Assembly (NCBI GenBank): GCA_958443615.1
Contig: CAUCLI010000018.1
Coordinates: forward strand, 1 to 29,052
DNA length: 29,052 nt
Source of the DNA: an uncultured Collinsella sp.
Lineage (GTDB): Bacteria; Actinomycetota; Coriobacteriia; Coriobacteriales; Coriobacteriaceae
Direction of reading: 5' to 3'
The notes under the pieces are model-generated. The model made no database searches. It saw nothing but the letters and a program-made list of their open reading frames with translations, and was not told where the DNA came from. The translations under genes and the position numbers were made by a program. Positions 8,776 through 16,863 of this stretch are shown here, piece by piece. Numbering within the stretch: the first letter of the stretch is position 1; each line of letters begins with the position of its first letter.

Positions 8776-10107
8776 CTATGCAACGGGCTGGGACATGATC
8801 CAGTCGAGCTCCTCGTCCAGTTCAGCGATGTGTTTGACGCGCGGGCGCTCGACAAACGTTCCGCGGCACATGACATGGCGCACATCTCGCAAGGCGGAAA
8901 GATCGTCCAACGGGTTGGCGTCGACCACGATCAGGTCGGCGGACTTGCCCACCTCGACGGTGCCCGTCTCGTCGCCCAACCCCAGCAGCCGGGCGTTCAC
9001 AGCCGTCGCCGTATGCAGGGCGAAAGTGTTGCTCACGCCCACGTACTTGGCAAAATAGGCAACCTCGCGCCACATGTCGTACTGTGTCACGTACGGGCAG
9101 CTCGAGTCGGTCCCCAGGCCCACGGGAATGCCCGCGGCAAGGGCATCGCGGGCGCTCTGGACGATTCCCTCGCACACGATGTCGCCGTTGGCCTTTTGAA
9201 CCTCGGTGGAATGGGTCTTCTCGGGCGGAAGCTTCACGAACGGCAGCGCGGGAGAAATCGTGCACGTCACACTCGGCGTCCGCCCCTCAAGCTGCGTTCC
9301 CGCACCACCGCGATACAAATCCACGATCTCGGGGGTCATCGGAGCGCCGTGCTCGATGGTGTCCACGCCCGCACGCAGCGCCACGCGCACGCCCTCCGTG
9401 CTCTCCACATGGGCCATCACGGACAGGCCGAGGCGATGGGCGGCCTCGCAGGCGGCGCGAGCGACCCCCTCGGACATACGCAAGACGCCGGGCTCGCCCA
9501 CTTTCTCGGCGTCGAATACACCTCCCGTCACGAACAACTTGATCACGTCGGCACCGTGGGCCGCGATCTCGCGCACCAGCTCCGCGGCATCCTCGGGGCT
9601 CTCGGCGATCTGGGCGAACAGGCCCGCGCCATGACCGCCCGGGACCGTCACGCCCGTGCCCGGGGCGATGAGGCGCGGCCCGACGTGCTTGCCCGCGTTG
9701 AACTCGTCTCGCACGGCGATATCGCCATACAGCGGGTCCCCCGCGCCGCGCACCGTGGTGACACCGCTGGCCAGCTGCTGTTGGGCGCGCTTGCGCAGAA
9801 GGCCCCGCACGATGGCGCGCCCCACCGGGTTGTCGAGGCGCTTCATGAGGGCGCCCGCATCACCGGCGCTTGTGGGGCGTCCCGATCCGCACAGGTGAAC
9901 ATGCATGTTGATGAGGCCGGGCAGCAGATACGCACCACCCAGGTCGAGCTCGCGCGCGCCCATGGGAGCGTCCACCTCCGCCGTCGGGCCGACGGCGGCG
10001 ATGCGGCCGTCCTCGACCAGCACCGCCCGCCCGATGCGGGGCTCCATATTCTCGGTGCCATCCAGCACGGTCGCGTTCCTGAACACGAATGCATCTTGCG
10101 CGCTCAT
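8776..10107 (-). CDS. metal-dependent amidohydrolase (imidazolonepropionase/prolidase-like)
   Basis: Cytosolic amidohydrolase-superfamily enzyme of 443 aa. The ATG at 10107 follows GGGGAG. Metal ligands are visible: HVH (69-71), a probable carboxylated Lys190 in DVIKLFVTGG, His233 in VMAHVES, His253 in TIEHG and Asp334 in GLGTDSS. A small beta-sandwich is formed by the first 60 residues and by the C-terminal GKSADLIVVDANPL segment. This pattern matches the branch annotated as Xaa-Pro dipeptidase or imidazolonepropionase-like, several of which hydrolyse N-acyl or proline-containing dipeptides. The substrate cannot be read from sequence; no histidine-degradation gene is nearby, so true HutI is unlikely. 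It is monocistronic and divergent from pckA. Confidence 0.93.
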   Translation of the reverse strand: MSAQDAFVFRNATVLDGTENMEPRIGRAVLVEDGRIAAVGPTAEVDAPMGARELDLGGAYLLPGLINMHVHLCGSGRPTSAGDAGALMKRLDNPVGRAIVRGLLRKRAQQQLASGVTTVRGAGDPLYGDIAVRDEFNAGKHVGPRLIAPGTGVTVPGGHGAGLFAQIAESPEDAAELVREIAAHGADVIKLFVTGGVFDAEKVGEPGVLRMSEGVARAACEAAHRLGLSVMAHVESTEGVRVALRAGVDTIEHGAPMTPEIVDLYRGGAGTQLEGRTPSVTCTISPALPFVKLPPEKTHSTEVQKANGDIVCEGIVQSARDALAAGIPVGLGTDSSCPYVTQYDMWREVAYFAKYVGVSNTFALHTATAVNARLLGLGDETGTVEVGKSADLIVVDANPLDDLSALRDVRHVMCRGTFVERPRVKHIAELDEELDWIMSQPVA

Positions 10108-10445
10108 GCGAATCTCCCCTTCTCACGCCTGAAAATCCCATGTCCGTCCACCGTACCCCTTTCACCGCGCCGAGATTCCCGGTTTTCGCCGAACGGGCCG
10201 AAGGCCGCACCCAGGATGCACAGACGGTCGAAACCTACCGCCCGCCGAATGACGCGTGGCCCTTGCCGAATACCACGCATGGACCCCCTCGCAGATGCGG
10301 TACTAATACCTCGATGCAATGGTAAAACGTTTCTCGCGCCGCACTTTCAACCGCGCACGGGCATTCGGGCCCAACGGGCCGCCCGCCTCGCCGCGCGCGT
10401 GCACCGAGAAATCGATACCGAACCCCATCCCAAAGGAGGATCGAA
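10108..10445. other. intergenic leader region between amidohydrolase and pckA
   Basis: 338 bp with no credible gene. It must hold the divergent promoters of the two flanking genes. A 6-bp inverted repeat GCGTGG / CCACGC (10254-10278) and a possible -10, TAATAC at 10304, lie in the middle, but no -35 pairs with it well. The pckA ribosome binding site AAAGGAGG ends just before the start. Confidence 0.4.
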
Positions 10446-12047
10446 ATGGCAACTGATTCCATCATCAAGGTTCTGGGGAGCTACGGCGTCACGCCGCTCG
10501 AGAACGCCGTCCACGTCGACCTTGCCCCCGCCATGCTCGTCGAGGAGGCGCTCGCGCGCAAGGAGGGCAAGCTCGCCTCCAACGGCTCCCTCGTGGTCGA
10601 GACCGGCAAATACACCGGCCGCAGCCCCAAGGACCGCTTCGTGGTCGACACCCCCGACGTGCACGACACCATCGCCTGGGGCAACGTGAACGTGCCCATC
10701 TCCCAGGAGAGCTACGAGAAGGTGCGCGACGGCGTCGCCGCCTATCTCACCGAGCGCGACCTGTTCGTGGTGCGCGGCCTCGCCGGCGCCGACCGCGGCC
10801 ACGCCCGCAAGTTCATGGTCGCCTGCGAGCGCGCCAGCCAGGCCCTGTTCATCACCCAGCTGCTCGTCCGCCCCACCGATGAGGAGCGCGCCGCCTACGG
10901 CGACCCCGACTTCACCATCCTCGCCGCCCCCGGCTACAAGTGCGACCCCTCCATCGAGGGCCTCAACTCCGAGGCGGCCGTGCTCGTCAACTTCGCCGAG
11001 CGCATCGTGGTCGTCGCCGGCACCGAGTACTCCGGCGAGATCAAGAAGTCCGTCTTCTCCGTCATGAACTACCTGCTGCCCGTCGAGGACAAGGTCCTCC
11101 CCATGCACTGCTCGGCATCCATGGACCCCGCCACCCACGACACCGCCGTCTTCTTCGGCCTGTCCGGCACCGGCAAGACCACGCTGTCCGCCGACCCCAA
11201 GCGCCTGCTCATCGGTGACGACGAGCACGGCTGGGCCATGGGCGAGGGCATCTTCAACATCGAGGGCGGCTGCTACGCCAAGTGCGACGGCCTCACCGAG
11301 GAACGCGAGCCCGAGATCTTCCGCGCCGTGAAATTCGGCGCCCTGTGCGAGAACGTCATCCTCGACGAGCACCGCGACCCCGACTATACGGACGTCTCGC
11401 TCACACAGAACACCCGTGTGGGCTACCCCGTCGAGCACATCCCCAACAGCTGCCTCGAGGGCGCGGGCGGCGAGCCCACCGCGGTGATCTTCCTCACCTG
11501 CGACGCCTTCGGCGTGCTGCCCCCGATCTCGCGCCTGTCCGCCGACGCGGCCATGTACCACTTCGTGAGCGGCTTCACCTCCAAGGTCGCCGGCACCGAG
11601 CTCGGCATCAAGGAGCCCGTGCCCACCTTCTCCGCCCTGTTCGGCGAGCCCTTCATGCCGCTCGACCCGATGGTCTACGCCGACATGCTCGGCGAGCGCA
11701 TCGCCGAGGGCAAGACCCGCGTCTACCTGGTGAACACCGGCTGGGTCGAGGGCTCCTACGGCGTGGGTCACCGCATCCCGCTCGACTACAACCGCATCAA
11801 CGTCAACGCCGCGCTCGACGGCTCCCTCGAGGACGCCGAGTTCATCCACGACGACGTCTTCAACCTCGACATCCCCACCAGCTGCCCCGGCGTGCCGGAC
11901 GAGGTCATGGTCCCGTGGAAGTGCTGGGCCAGCAAGGACGAGTACGACGCGACCGCCAAGAAGCTCGCCGGCATGTTCCAGGAGAACTTCGAGAAGAAGT
12001 ACGCCCACCTGCCCGAGAACGTGAGGAACGCCGGCCCGCACGCCTAA
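10446..12047 (+). CDS. pckA: phosphoenolpyruvate carboxykinase (ATP)
   Basis: ATP-dependent PEP carboxykinase, 533 aa, a typical family length. It interconverts oxaloacetate plus ATP with PEP, CO2 and ADP; in fermenting anaerobes it often runs toward oxaloacetate and makes ATP. The start follows AAAGGAGG. Landmarks are TGRSPKD (57-63) in the substrate site, the P-loop GLSGTGKT (238-245) and LIGDDEHGW (255-263) with the metal-binding aspartates. Codon use is extremely biased to C-ending codons, more than in neighbouring genes, a sign of high expression. It is monocistronic: a strong terminator follows. The GTP-dependent enzyme is excluded by the sequence type. Confidence 0.98.
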   Translation: MATDSIIKVLGSYGVTPLENAVHVDLAPAMLVEEALARKEGKLASNGSLVVETGKYTGRSPKDRFVVDTPDVHDTIAWGNVNVPISQESYEKVRDGVAAYLTERDLFVVRGLAGADRGHARKFMVACERASQALFITQLLVRPTDEERAAYGDPDFTILAAPGYKCDPSIEGLNSEAAVLVNFAERIVVVAGTEYSGEIKKSVFSVMNYLLPVEDKVLPMHCSASMDPATHDTAVFFGLSGTGKTTLSADPKRLLIGDDEHGWAMGEGIFNIEGGCYAKCDGLTEEREPEIFRAVKFGALCENVILDEHRDPDYTDVSLTQNTRVGYPVEHIPNSCLEGAGGEPTAVIFLTCDAFGVLPPISRLSADAAMYHFVSGFTSKVAGTELGIKEPVPTFSALFGEPFMPLDPMVYADMLGERIAEGKTRVYLVNTGWVEGSYGVGHRIPLDYNRINVNAALDGSLEDAEFIHDDVFNLDIPTSCPGVPDEVMVPWKCWASKDEYDATAKKLAGMFQENFEKKYAHLPENVRNAGPHA

Positions 12048-12048
12048 A

Positions 12049-12073
12049 CGATATATCCCAGTTCGATATATCC
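12049..12073. repeat. direct repeat CGATATATCC x2
   Basis: Two identical 10-bp copies of CGATATATCC start 15 bp apart, directly after the pckA stop codon and before its terminator. Their meaning is unknown. Confidence 0.5.
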
Positions 12074-12100
12074 GAGCTGCACTGCTCGCCACGACAATAC

Positions 12101-12145
12101 AAGGGGGTCGCGTCGCAAATAGCGACGCGACCCCTTCTTCATCTA
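12101..12145 (+). terminator. rho-independent terminator of pckA
   Basis: 13-bp perfect stem GGGGTCGCGTCGC / GCGACGCGACCCC (12104-12116 and 12122-12134), extended by A-U and G-U pairs, with a 5-nt loop and the pyrimidine tail TTCTTCATCT. It lies 54 bp after the pckA stop. Confidence 0.88.
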
Positions 12146-12189
12146 CATCCGGCTCGAGGTGCCCCGTACGATGTCCCGCAAAACACCCC

Positions 12190-12325
12190 GAATGAAGTTC
12201 TGCCGCAGTTTTAGGGCGCCTGCGAAGTACAAGAGATCCCGTCCAAGCTTCTCACCTGCACGTTTTCCATGAGAGCATGTTTGCGCTTTCAAAAAGACGC
12301 GTAAAACTGCGGCAGAACTTCGAAT
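12190..12325. mobile_element. MITE-like element with 20-bp terminal inverted repeats
   Basis: Perfect 20-bp inverted termini, GAAGTTCTGCCGCAGTTTTA at 12194-12213 and its exact complement at 12302-12321, enclose 88 bp of non-coding sequence. Both ends are flanked by the direct repeat GAAT (12190-12193, 12322-12325), as expected for a 4-bp target-site duplication. No open frame of note is inside, so a non-autonomous element moved by a transposase elsewhere is inferred. A large RNA hairpin downstream of pckA is an alternative role. The remaining gap to the lactate permease (12326-12402) shows nothing else. Confidence 0.7.
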
Positions 12326-12402
12326 CCAACCAATAAAACAAGCCGAGGCACATCGGGCGACCCGATCGAAGCTCGCCGACCCTCCCCCGCGCGGGGCGGG
12401 CT

Positions 12403-13974
12403 CTAGAGCAGAAGCGCGCCACCCAGCCCGAGGGCGGCCATCAGCACCATGAACACGGCGGCGATCGGCAGGACGCGCGCGAGCAGCTCGCCCTCGACAC
12501 CCGTCACCTTCACGGCGGCCATGCCGATCGCGAGCGTCTGCGGGGAGATCATCTTGCCGGCGCCGACCCCGAGCGAGTTGAGGGCGACGATCCAGTACGG
12601 GTCCATCCCCAGGGCCTCCGCCGCCTGCTGCTGGACCGTTCCGAACAGCAGGCCGGAGCTCGTGCCCGATCCGGTGACGAACGCGCCCACCGCTCCGATG
12701 ACCGGCGCCATGAGCGGAAACAGGACGCCGGTGAGCGCGATGCAGAAGGACGAGACGGCGGCGATCATGCCGGCGTAGCCCATCACCTTGGCGCAGCCGA
12801 GAACGGCGAGCATCGTGATGACCGTAGGCATCATCTGCTTGACGGTGGCGACGAGGACCTCGCCCATCACGCGCGGGTTCGCGCCCTGGATGAGGCCGCC
12901 CACGAACGCGGCGATGAAGATCCAGACGCCGGGGGTGTTGACCCACATGAATGAGACGGTCGAGGGGTCGGCGCCGGAGAAGATCGTGACCGTGCTCGAG
13001 AACTGGGCGAGCCATGCGTTCACGGGCGGCACGAGCTTGGAGGCGGTGAGCAGCAGCACGAAGATGAGGATGAAGCACGACCAAGCGCGCAGGGCATCGG
13101 GCGCCGTGATGCGCTCGGCCTCCTCGACCTGCATCTCGAACTCGGCGGCGACCGTCTTCTGGCGGCGGGCCAGCATGGCCGTGACGAGCAGGGAGCACAG
13201 GGAGCCCACCACGACGGTGAGCTCAGGCCCCACGAACGCGGCGACCGCCAGCGCGGGGAGCGCATAGGAGACGCCCGAGGCAAGGGCGATCATTCCCGCG
13301 CCGCGCAAACGGGCGGCGAGGCCGAGCTTGGCGGCGGCCCCATCGCCGGATTCGGCGGCGATCATGACGATGATGAAGGGCACGATGACGAAGAACGGGG
13401 CGATCTGCAGCATCTCGGTGAACGCGAGCTGGATGGGGTCGAGCCCCGTCAGGCCCGAAAGCGACACCGTCGGGACGCCCACCGAACCGAAGCACGTGGG
13501 CACGCCGTTGGCGACCAGGCACACGAGGACCGCTTGGAGCGGCGGGAAACCGAGCGCGGCGAGCATGCCGGCGGGGATGGCGACGGCGGTACCGAAGCCG
13601 CTCATGCCCTCCATGAAGCCGCCGAAGCACCAGGCGACGAGCAGCGCGAGGACCCGGCGGTCGCGTGAGAGGGAGGTGATCATCGAGCCGATGACGTCCA
13701 TGGCTCCCGTGCGCACGCACAGGTTGTAGGTGAACACGGCGGCGATGATGACGAGGACGATGGGCCACAGCGCCATCACGAAACCCTCGAGGCTCGCCGT
13801 GACGACCTCCATGACGGGCATGCCCCACCACGTGAGCGCCAGCACGCAGGAGATGACGAACGACCCGATCGCCGCCTTCCAGGCGGGCAAATGCAGCGCG
13901 ATGAGCGCAACGACCAGCCAGATAATGGGTAACAATGCCAATACGAATGGAACTGAGAGGGCGGCGATTGACAC
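12403..13974 (-). CDS. lctP: L-lactate permease (LctP family)
   Basis: Polytopic membrane protein of 523 aa in the lactate permease family, which imports lactate or glycolate with protons. The GTG at 13974 is chosen for its AGGAG 5 nt upstream; the frame is open further up but without a site. About 12-13 hydrophobic segments are visible. Conserved stretches include GGFMEGMSGFGTAVAIP near 120, NGVPTCFGSVGVPT near 155, a GANPRVMGEV loop near 355 and GSGTSSGLLFG near 430, which match LctP/GlcA proteins. It is monocistronic on the minus strand, divergent from a flippase-like gene. No lactate dehydrogenase is nearby; uptake of lactate from gut partners is an inference. Confidence 0.94.
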   Translation of the reverse strand: MSIAALSVPFVLALLPIIWLVVALIALHLPAWKAAIGSFVISCVLALTWWGMPVMEVVTASLEGFVMALWPIVLVIIAAVFTYNLCVRTGAMDVIGSMITSLSRDRRVLALLVAWCFGGFMEGMSGFGTAVAIPAGMLAALGFPPLQAVLVCLVANGVPTCFGSVGVPTVSLSGLTGLDPIQLAFTEMLQIAPFFVIVPFIIVMIAAESGDGAAAKLGLAARLRGAGMIALASGVSYALPALAVAAFVGPELTVVVGSLCSLLVTAMLARRQKTVAAEFEMQVEEAERITAPDALRAWSCFILIFVLLLTASKLVPPVNAWLAQFSSTVTIFSGADPSTVSFMWVNTPGVWIFIAAFVGGLIQGANPRVMGEVLVATVKQMMPTVITMLAVLGCAKVMGYAGMIAAVSSFCIALTGVLFPLMAPVIGAVGAFVTGSGTSSGLLFGTVQQQAAEALGMDPYWIVALNSLGVGAGKMISPQTLAIGMAAVKVTGVEGELLARVLPIAAVFMVLMAALGLGGALLL

Positions 13975-14191
13975 GGCGGCTCCTAACGACGTCCGATGTG
14001 CGATTTTCCGATCCCGCGGGCGGCACCGATGCCGCGCGGCGCAAGCGGCGACTTCCCCCATCACCGCTCATCTGAAACATCGTACCACTCACCGGGCTCG
14101 GCATTGACAACCCCACCCCTTGTCTTTCGCCTTCAGCCCATCGACCATGCGGGCGCATGAGTCGCGCCATCCACGAACGATTGGAGAATCA

Positions 14192-15688
14192 GTGCCCCGT
14201 CACCCCCTCGACAACCTGCGCGACAAAGTTCGCGCCCTCCATACGCACCGGTGCCGCACGCGCGACGTGGCACCGATCGGAACTCGGCGGGCCGCCGCAT
14301 CGGCCGCCGCGAGCCGAGACGCAGCGGGGCCCTCGAGGCACGAGCCGGGGCCGATCGCGCGCCTGACCAACGCCTGGTGGACGCGATTGATCGAATCGAT
14401 TTACGACGGCGGGCTCGCCGCGCAGGATGCCGAGTATGACAGCGGCGAGACTGCGCGGGACTACCTGTGGAACACCGTCGGCATCGGCGTGTGGGGCATG
14501 GTGTTCCCCGTCCTCACCGTGGTGGCGACCCAACTCGCCGGCATCGAGCAGGCCGGCATGTTCTCCATGGCGTTCGCCGCGGGAACGCTCTTGATGTTCC
14601 TGTCGAACTTCGGCGTGCGGACGTACCAGGCATCGGACATCGACGAGAAATGCTCGTTCGCCTCATACCAGGCGCATCGCTGGCTCACCTCGCTGCTTGC
14701 CCTCGTCGTCGGCATCCTGTATTGCACCATCCGCGGCTACGACGCGACCATGCTCACACTGTCCATCGGCGTCTACATCTATAAGATCGTCGATGGCCTC
14801 GCCGACGTGTACGAGGGGAGGCTGCAGCAGGAGGACAAGCTCTACCTCGCGGGAATCAGCCAGGCGCTCAGATCGGCCGCCGCGATCCTCTCCTTCTCCG
14901 CGCTGCTGCTCGTCACCCGCAGCATCGCCATCGCCGGGGCGGGCATGGCGATCGCATCGGCCGCCACGTTCATCTTGGTCACGGTCCCGCTCGCCCTGTT
15001 GGAGACCGAGGCGTCGCGGCACATGAACCCCCTGGAGGTCGGGAGCCTGTTCCGCCATTGCCTGCCGCTGTTCTCCGCCCTCTTCCTGTTCAACCTCATC
15101 GAGAGCCTGCCGAAGTTCGCCATGGAGGGAATGCTCCCCTACGACAGCCAGCTCTACTTCAACGCGCTGTTCTTCCCCGCCCAGGGCATCTTGCTCGCCG
15201 CCGGGTTCCTCTATAAACCGCAGCTGCGCAGGCTCGCCAACATCTGGGCAAACCCGAGGCGCAGACGCCGCTTCGACTTGATCGTGCTGGCGATGATCGC
15301 CGTCATCGCGCTCATGACCGCGGGCACGCTGGCGTTCATGGGATGGCTGGGGATCCCGCTCATGGGCCTCATGTACGGCGTCGATTTCGAGGCGTACCGC
15401 GAGATCGCATACCTGATGGTCATCGCGGGCGGTGTCAGCGCCGCGATCGACTTCCTCTACGCCATCATCACGGTCCTGCGCAGGCAGCAATCCGCAACCA
15501 GGCCCTATCTGATCACCTTCGCGTTCGCCCTGGTCGCGCCCACCGCGCTCATCTGGCTCATGGGCCTCACCGGCGCCGTCGCTGGCTACCTCGCCTCCAT
15601 GGTGCTGCTGCTCGCCTTGCTCTCGGTGGAATATCGCCACATCAGGCAGGACCTTTCCGAGAAGAACCGCTCCCCGTTCCACTCGTAG
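14192..15688 (+). CDS. polysaccharide flippase-like integral membrane protein
   Basis: 498-residue membrane protein of the MOP (Wzx/MATE-like) type. The GTG at 14192 has GGAG 5 nt upstream; an ATG at 14147 is in frame but poorly placed. A basic, Ala-rich cytoplasmic segment of about 75 residues precedes about 12 hydrophobic helices, from IGVWGMVFPVLTVVATQL to LASMVLLLALLSV. Helices pair in the repeated layout of lipid-linked oligosaccharide flippases, including NFGVRTYQASDID in the second helical region. The cargo is unknown: no glycosyltransferase is adjacent, so export of a cell-surface glycan precursor is inferred only from the fold. A 17-bp tandem array begins at the base after its stop codon. 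Confidence 0.8.
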   Translation: MPRHPLDNLRDKVRALHTHRCRTRDVAPIGTRRAAASAAASRDAAGPSRHEPGPIARLTNAWWTRLIESIYDGGLAAQDAEYDSGETARDYLWNTVGIGVWGMVFPVLTVVATQLAGIEQAGMFSMAFAAGTLLMFLSNFGVRTYQASDIDEKCSFASYQAHRWLTSLLALVVGILYCTIRGYDATMLTLSIGVYIYKIVDGLADVYEGRLQQEDKLYLAGISQALRSAAAILSFSALLLVTRSIAIAGAGMAIASAATFILVTVPLALLETEASRHMNPLEVGSLFRHCLPLFSALFLFNLIESLPKFAMEGMLPYDSQLYFNALFFPAQGILLAAGFLYKPQLRRLANIWANPRRRRRFDLIVLAMIAVIALMTAGTLAFMGWLGIPLMGLMYGVDFEAYREIAYLMVIAGGVSAAIDFLYAIITVLRRQQSATRPYLITFAFALVAPTALIWLMGLTGAVAGYLASMVLLLALLSVEYRHIRQDLSEKNRSPFHS

Positions 15689-15800
15689 CGGCCGAGGGGC
15701 GCAAACGGCCGAGGGGCGGGAGCGGTCGAGAGGCGCAAGCGGTCGAGGAGTGGAAACGGCCGAGGGGCGGAAACGGTCGAGGAGTGGAAACGGCCGAGGG
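15689..15800. repeat. 17-bp tandem repeat array, 6.6 units
   Basis: Six consecutive 17-bp units, consensus CGGCCGAGGGGCGGAAA with alternating variants (CGGTCGAGGAGTGGAAA), followed by a partial seventh. The array starts directly after the flippase stop and ends 15 bp before the convergent phosphatase stop. Because 17 is not a multiple of 3 it is non-coding by design. Units are contiguous, so it is a minisatellite and not CRISPR. Confidence 0.9.
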
Positions 15801-15815
15801 CGCCGCGGGACGCCT

Positions 15816-16685
15816 CTACTCGCCTTCCGCGATATCGGCGAGCCACACCCGGCGATCCTCGAGGCGCATGACGCCCACGCGGCCGCTCGGATGACCCACG
15901 GCGGCGGAGCAATCGACGCAAATGCGGTCGGCGACGCCGCCGGTGTCGCGCGAGCAACCGACCTCGACCATCACCCCGCGCAAGTCCCCGTCGACGCCGC
16001 GCCCGCACATCAGATTCGCGTAGCGGGACAGCGAAATCGACGGGGTGTGACCGGCGACGACCACCGGACCGGATCCGTCGGTGCCCACGAGCCCGGTCGG
16101 GACGGTCCAGAAGTCCGACCTGATCCACAACAAATCGCCGACGTCCTGCTCGATCATCGCGGCGAGCAGGTCATCTGGGCTGGCCGCGGCATAGCCGCTC
16201 CCCTCGTCGTGGGCGATCCCGCGGGCGTCGAGGGATGCGCGCAAGCGCGCCGCGTCCACCCCCGCATGGGCGAGCAGGTGGGACCTTCGGGCGCCGGGGG
16301 CGGCGGAGCGGCGGCGGTCATCCACCTCGACCACCGCGAACGTGGGCAGCGCAACGATCCAATCCAGGATATCCGCATAGCGGTCACGCGGGAGCGCCTC
16401 GAGCTGCTCGAAGGTGCTGAAGCCCCCGTTCATGTGCCACGACATCATCTCATGGTCGTCGCCGCCCGCGATCACCCCAAACATCATCTCCTCGTGATTG
16501 CCCATGAGGACGCGGGCGTTCGGCAAGCCGCGGACCAAGTCGATGACCCCCACGGGATCGGGTCCGCGATCGACCATATCGCCCAGGACGAAGATGGCGT
16601 CATCCAAACCGGGCTGCGCCATCTCGAGAGCGCGGTCGAGCGCGCGCACGTGCCCGTGGATATCCGAGACGACGAACACCGCCAT
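15816..16685 (-). CDS. calcineurin-like metallophosphatase (serine/threonine phosphatase type)
   Basis: Two-metal phosphoesterase of 289 aa in the PPP/ApaH/PrpE group. The ATG at 16685 is chosen because GGGG lies 8 nt upstream; an ATG at 16691 is too close to it. Motifs in order: SDIHGH (7-12), GDMVDRGPDP (35-44), GNHEEM (62-67), LAHAG (138-142) and VAGHTP (210-215), giving the full Asp/His/Asn ligand set. Related enzymes hydrolyse phosphoproteins or diadenosine tetraphosphate; the motif set alone does not separate these. Insertions rich in Asp and Arg, around 120-135 and in the C-terminal third, are not typical of ApaH. It is monocistronic and divergent from serC. Confidence 0.92.
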   Translation of the reverse strand: MAVFVVSDIHGHVRALDRALEMAQPGLDDAIFVLGDMVDRGPDPVGVIDLVRGLPNARVLMGNHEEMMFGVIAGGDDHEMMSWHMNGGFSTFEQLEALPRDRYADILDWIVALPTFAVVEVDDRRRSAAPGARRSHLLAHAGVDAARLRASLDARGIAHDEGSGYAAASPDDLLAAMIEQDVGDLLWIRSDFWTVPTGLVGTDGSGPVVVAGHTPSISLSRYANLMCGRGVDGDLRGVMVEVGCSRDTGGVADRICVDCSAAVGHPSGRVGVMRLEDRRVWLADIAEGE

Positions 16686-16802
16686 CGCCATCACCCCTTA
16701 AAGGTCAACTTGAACGTTAGGGTTATTGTATCCCCCAAGCGCCCGGCTCGCGCCAAAACTACCATCGTGTAAACAAATGCGCGCGGCGATCGCCATCATG
16801 TG

Positions 16803-16832
16803 CGGATACGCTTTATGATGCTAAAGTATCCG
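16803..16832. promoter_or_regulatory. dyad overlapping a -10 box upstream of serC
   Basis: CGGATA-(CG)-CTTTA and TAAAGTATCCG pair across a 6-nt centre, with a 2-nt bulge on the left. A -10-like TATGAT (16814-16819) sits at the centre, though no matching -35 is seen. A repressor site over the serC promoter is the simplest reading; an mRNA hairpin is the alternative. Confidence 0.45.
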
Positions 16833-16863
16833 ACATCGAAACTCCCCATGTAAGGTCGTCACC

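Noticed and set aside
10347..12092. A 581-codon open frame antisense to pckA
   Set aside because: It is a GC-bias shadow of pckA; its composition is rich in Val, Gly, Ala and His and it has no ribosome binding site.
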